A DNA stretch of 7,494 nucleotides, taken from positions 1 to 7,494 of the forward strand of contig JAPLJL010000368.1 of assembly GCA_026388615.1 (NCBI GenBank). The letters are read 5' to 3'. Below are positions 6,483 to 7,494 of this stretch, piece by piece. Within the stretch, counting starts at the first letter, position 1, and each line of letters begins with the position of its first letter. The notes below the pieces were generated by a model. That model was not told the DNA's origin and searched no databases. It saw only the letters and a list, made by a program, of their open reading frames with translations. The translations under genes were made by a program, and so were the position numbers. The DNA comes from Pseudomonadota bacterium (GTDB lineage Bacteria > Desulfobacterota > JAPLJL01).

Positions 6483-6515
6483 CTTGTCCTGCTTGTCCTG
6501 AGCGGAGCCGAAGGG
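6483..6515. repeat. Short interspersed repeat-like sequence with a 9-bp tandem duplication
   Basis: CTTGTCCTG occurs twice head to tail (6483-6491 and 6492-6500), followed by AGCGGAGCCGAAGGG. The second copy plus this tail resembles a GC-rich intergenic motif of the form CTTGTCCTGAGC...GAAGGG that I have seen recurring in many bacterial genomes. It is more GC-rich than its surroundings and has no reading frame of note. Confidence 0.5.
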
Positions 6516-6569
6516 AGAGCATTCGCAGGATGCCATTTGCGCTCAAAACAGGCTAAGGGTTTGGTATCC

Positions 6570-6598
6570 TTGACAAACAAAGGAGTTTTCAGTAAAAG
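6570..6598 (+). promoter_or_regulatory. Promoter of the cold-shock gene
   Basis: A perfect -35 TTGACA (6570-6575), a 17-bp spacer and a -10-like TAAAAG (6593-6598, four of six matches). The start would fall near 6605, giving a leader of about 45 nt, much shorter than the long temperature-sensing leader of E. coli cspA. Confidence 0.65.
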
Positions 6599-6632
6599 TA
6601 ATAAAGTTTGTTTGCCCATATCTAATATTCAG

Positions 6633-6640
6633 AAAGGAGG
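6633..6640 (+). promoter_or_regulatory. Strong ribosome binding site of the cold-shock gene
   Basis: AAAGGAGG ends 9 nt before the ATG at 6650, a near-perfect match to the anti-Shine-Dalgarno sequence, and fixes the start. Confidence 0.8.
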
Positions 6641-6649
6641 AGTGGGCTA

Positions 6650-6850
6650 ATGTCAGCAGGTAAAGTGAAATGGTTCAATGAGAGCCGTGGTTACGGTTTC
6701 ATTGAACAGGAAGGCGGACAGGATGTATTCGTGCATTTTTCCGCCATCCAGGGTGACGGCTTTAAGACCTTGAAAGAGGGCCAGCAGGTGGAATTCGAAG
6801 CTACCCAGGGTCCGAAGGGTTGGCAGGCCACGAAGGTAGTTAAATTATAG
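6650..6850 (+). CDS. Cold-shock domain protein (CspA family)
   Basis: A 66-residue single cold-shock domain, the usual length. It opens with GKVKWFNESRGYGFIEQ (4-20), which contains the RNP1-type aromatic patch GYGFI, followed by the RNP2 motif DVFVHFSAI (25-33) and the KTLKEGQQVEFE segment (39-50) before the closing strand. Such proteins bind single-stranded RNA and DNA and act as RNA chaperones or transcription antiterminators in the cytosol. It is a stand-alone gene with its own promoter, strong ribosome binding site and intrinsic terminator, consistent with high expression. Whether it is cold-induced or constitutive cannot be read from the sequence; the short leader lacks room for a long thermosensor. 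The family has many paralogues, so no specific symbol is given. Confidence 0.97.
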   Translation: MSAGKVKWFNESRGYGFIEQEGGQDVFVHFSAIQGDGFKTLKEGQQVEFEATQGPKGWQATKVVKL

Positions 6851-6879
6851 CGAAAATAAGTTGTAATTTGACACCGAAT

Positions 6880-6920
6880 AAGCCCCGAAGCCGGAAACGG
6901 CTCCGGGGCTTTTAATTTTT
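6880..6920 (+). terminator. Intrinsic terminator of the cold-shock gene
   Basis: A 14-position stem (6880-6893 with 6898-6911) with one A-C mismatch, capped by a GAAA tetraloop and followed by TTAATTTTT. It begins 29 nt after the stop codon and is a classic Rho-independent terminator. Confidence 0.92.
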
Positions 6921-6933
6921 GAATCGGTAACAT

Positions 6934-6968
6934 TTTACCCATGACCCATGACCTATCACCTATGACCT
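6934..6968. repeat. Degenerate 7-bp tandem repeat
   Basis: Four consecutive heptamers ATGACCC, ATGACCT, ATCACCT and ATGACCT (6941-6968), preceded by a decayed unit TTTACCC. The array lies between the cold-shock terminator and the hydrolase gene and is non-coding. Such heptamer arrays may vary in copy number by slippage. Confidence 0.75.
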
Positions 6969-7009
6969 TGCTTATCTTTTAGAAAGCGTATGCTGACGTT
7001 AAAATATTC

Positions 7010-7023
7010 CGTGAAATTTCACG
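7010..7023. promoter_or_regulatory. Perfect 14-bp palindrome upstream of the hydrolase gene, candidate operator
   Basis: CGTGAAATTTCACG is identical to its reverse complement, centred between 7016 and 7017. It begins 4 bp after TAAAAT (7000-7005, five of six -10 matches, but with no good -35) and ends 13 bp before the ATG at 7037. A dimeric regulator bound here would cover the expected transcription start. The regulator is unknown. Confidence 0.45.
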
Positions 7024-7036
7024 CGGGATCAGTCCG

Positions 7037-7494
7037 ATGAGAAAGAGAATGATTTTTGGGATAATCGGAGGCATGGCGATTTTATTTTTGGTCATGAGTG
7101 CGGGCGGAGGCGCAGCTCCCGGATCCTCCGGGGAAGGGATCGGGCCGGCCCGTCATGAGGGCCGGAGATTCTACAATGAAAATCAGGATGCCCTGCCGGG
7201 TTTTTTCGGCATGCTGAAATGGGCCCTCCACCGCCACCCCGGCCCCTGGCACCCGTATCGTGATATTTCCCCCGGTCCTCCACCCCCGCGGGAAACCGGA
7301 TCGGGCGGACTGCGGGTGACCTTCATCAACCATGCCACAGTGCTCATCCAGATGGACGGGCTTAATATCCTCACGGATCCCATTTATTCCCGGCGGGCGG
7401 GCCCGGTGACCTGGGCGGGGATGGAGCGGGTCCGGCCCCCGGGGATCCGCTTCGAGGATCTTCCCCCCATCCACGTGGTGCTCCTGAGTCACAA
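7037..7494 (+). CDS. Metallo-beta-lactamase-fold hydrolase, NAPE-PLD/UlaG-like, 3' end cut off
   Basis: The frame is open from ATG 7037 to the right edge: 152 complete codons. An N-terminal basic and hydrophobic stretch (1-22) followed by Gly/Ala residues is a signal peptide or membrane anchor, so the enzyme is probably exported. Then come a linker with FGMLKWALHRHPGPWHPY (57-74), the core strand VTFINHATVLIQ (94-105), LTDPIYSRRAGPV (112-124), RVRPPGI (131-137) and LPPIHVVLLSH (142-152). These match the subgroup of zinc hydrolases that contains N-acyl-phosphatidylethanolamine phospholipase D and related bacterial proteins. His152 would be the first histidine of the HxHxDH metal motif, which lies just past the edge. 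The substrate is unknown. The ribosome binding site is weak, and ATG 7049 is an alternative start that would shorten the leader peptide by four residues. Confidence 0.85.
   Translation, partial: MRKRMIFGIIGGMAILFLVMSAGGGAAPGSSGEGIGPARHEGRRFYNENQDALPGFFGMLKWALHRHPGPWHPYRDISPGPPPPRETGSGGLRVTFINHATVLIQMDGLNILTDPIYSRRAGPVTWAGMERVRPPGIRFEDLPPIHVVLLSH

Larger units (their letters stand above)
6334..6649. other. Divergent intergenic region between CorA-family gene and cold-shock gene
   Basis: This 316-bp stretch has no supportable gene. It holds the unannotated upstream region of the CorA-family gene (AT-rich around 6381-6420, where minus-strand TTTTCA and AATAAA stand 17 bp apart, a weak promoter guess), a repeat-like sequence at 6483-6515, and the promoter and leader of the cold-shock gene. 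No tRNA or known riboswitch was recognised. Confidence 0.6.

Noticed and set aside
6605..6649. Cold-shock leader acting as an RNA thermometer
   Set aside because: The predicted leader is only about 45 nt, with no strong structure covering the ribosome binding site seen by eye.

Overview
The window carries eight protein genes, two of them cut by its edges. From left to right these are a five-gene minus-strand block of nucleotide biosynthesis and envelope genes (1-4875), two further minus-strand genes (dodecin and a CorA-family transporter, 5071-6333), and two plus-strand genes (a cold-shock protein and the start of a secreted or anchored metallo-beta-lactamase-fold hydrolase, 6650-7494). The genes are GC-rich with G/C-heavy third positions, while the intergenic stretches are AT-rich. 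A protein with a signal peptide and a predicted beta-barrel, plus a lipoprotein with a clear lipobox, point to a bacterium with an outer membrane. PurF is of the iron-sulfur type and PurC is an unusually long form. I cannot name a phylum from this; an uncultured or little-studied Gram-negative lineage is a guess.

The left block is transcribed leftward in the order outer-membrane protein, purF, pyrE, lipoprotein, purC. Spacings are +12, +2, -47 and -17 bp, so it reads as one tightly packed, translationally coupled operon. PurF makes phosphoribosylamine from PRPP and glutamine, PyrE makes OMP (orotidine monophosphate) from PRPP and orotate, and PurC makes SAICAR later in the purine pathway. Two PRPP-consuming enzymes of the purine and pyrimidine routes are thus made together. 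Two envelope proteins of unknown function are built into the same unit.

Between this operon and the dodecin gene lie two stem-loops, the operon-proximal one resembling an intrinsic terminator for dodecin. Dodecin has its own promoter-like sequence and a strong ribosome binding site. The CorA-family gene upstream of it has Ser-Met-Asn in place of the usual Gly-Met-Asn filter motif. The divergent region 6334-6649 holds a short interspersed repeat-like sequence and a good promoter for the cold-shock gene, which ends in a textbook GNRA-loop terminator. Next come a degenerate 7-bp tandem repeat and a perfect 14-bp palindrome, just before the hydrolase gene that runs off the right edge.

No RNA gene, CRISPR array, insertion sequence or phage gene was seen. 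The window is mostly ordinary core metabolism. The points most worth checking are the envelope genes inside the nucleotide operon, the long PurC, the CorA filter variant, the Trp-less dodecin and the small intergenic repeats.
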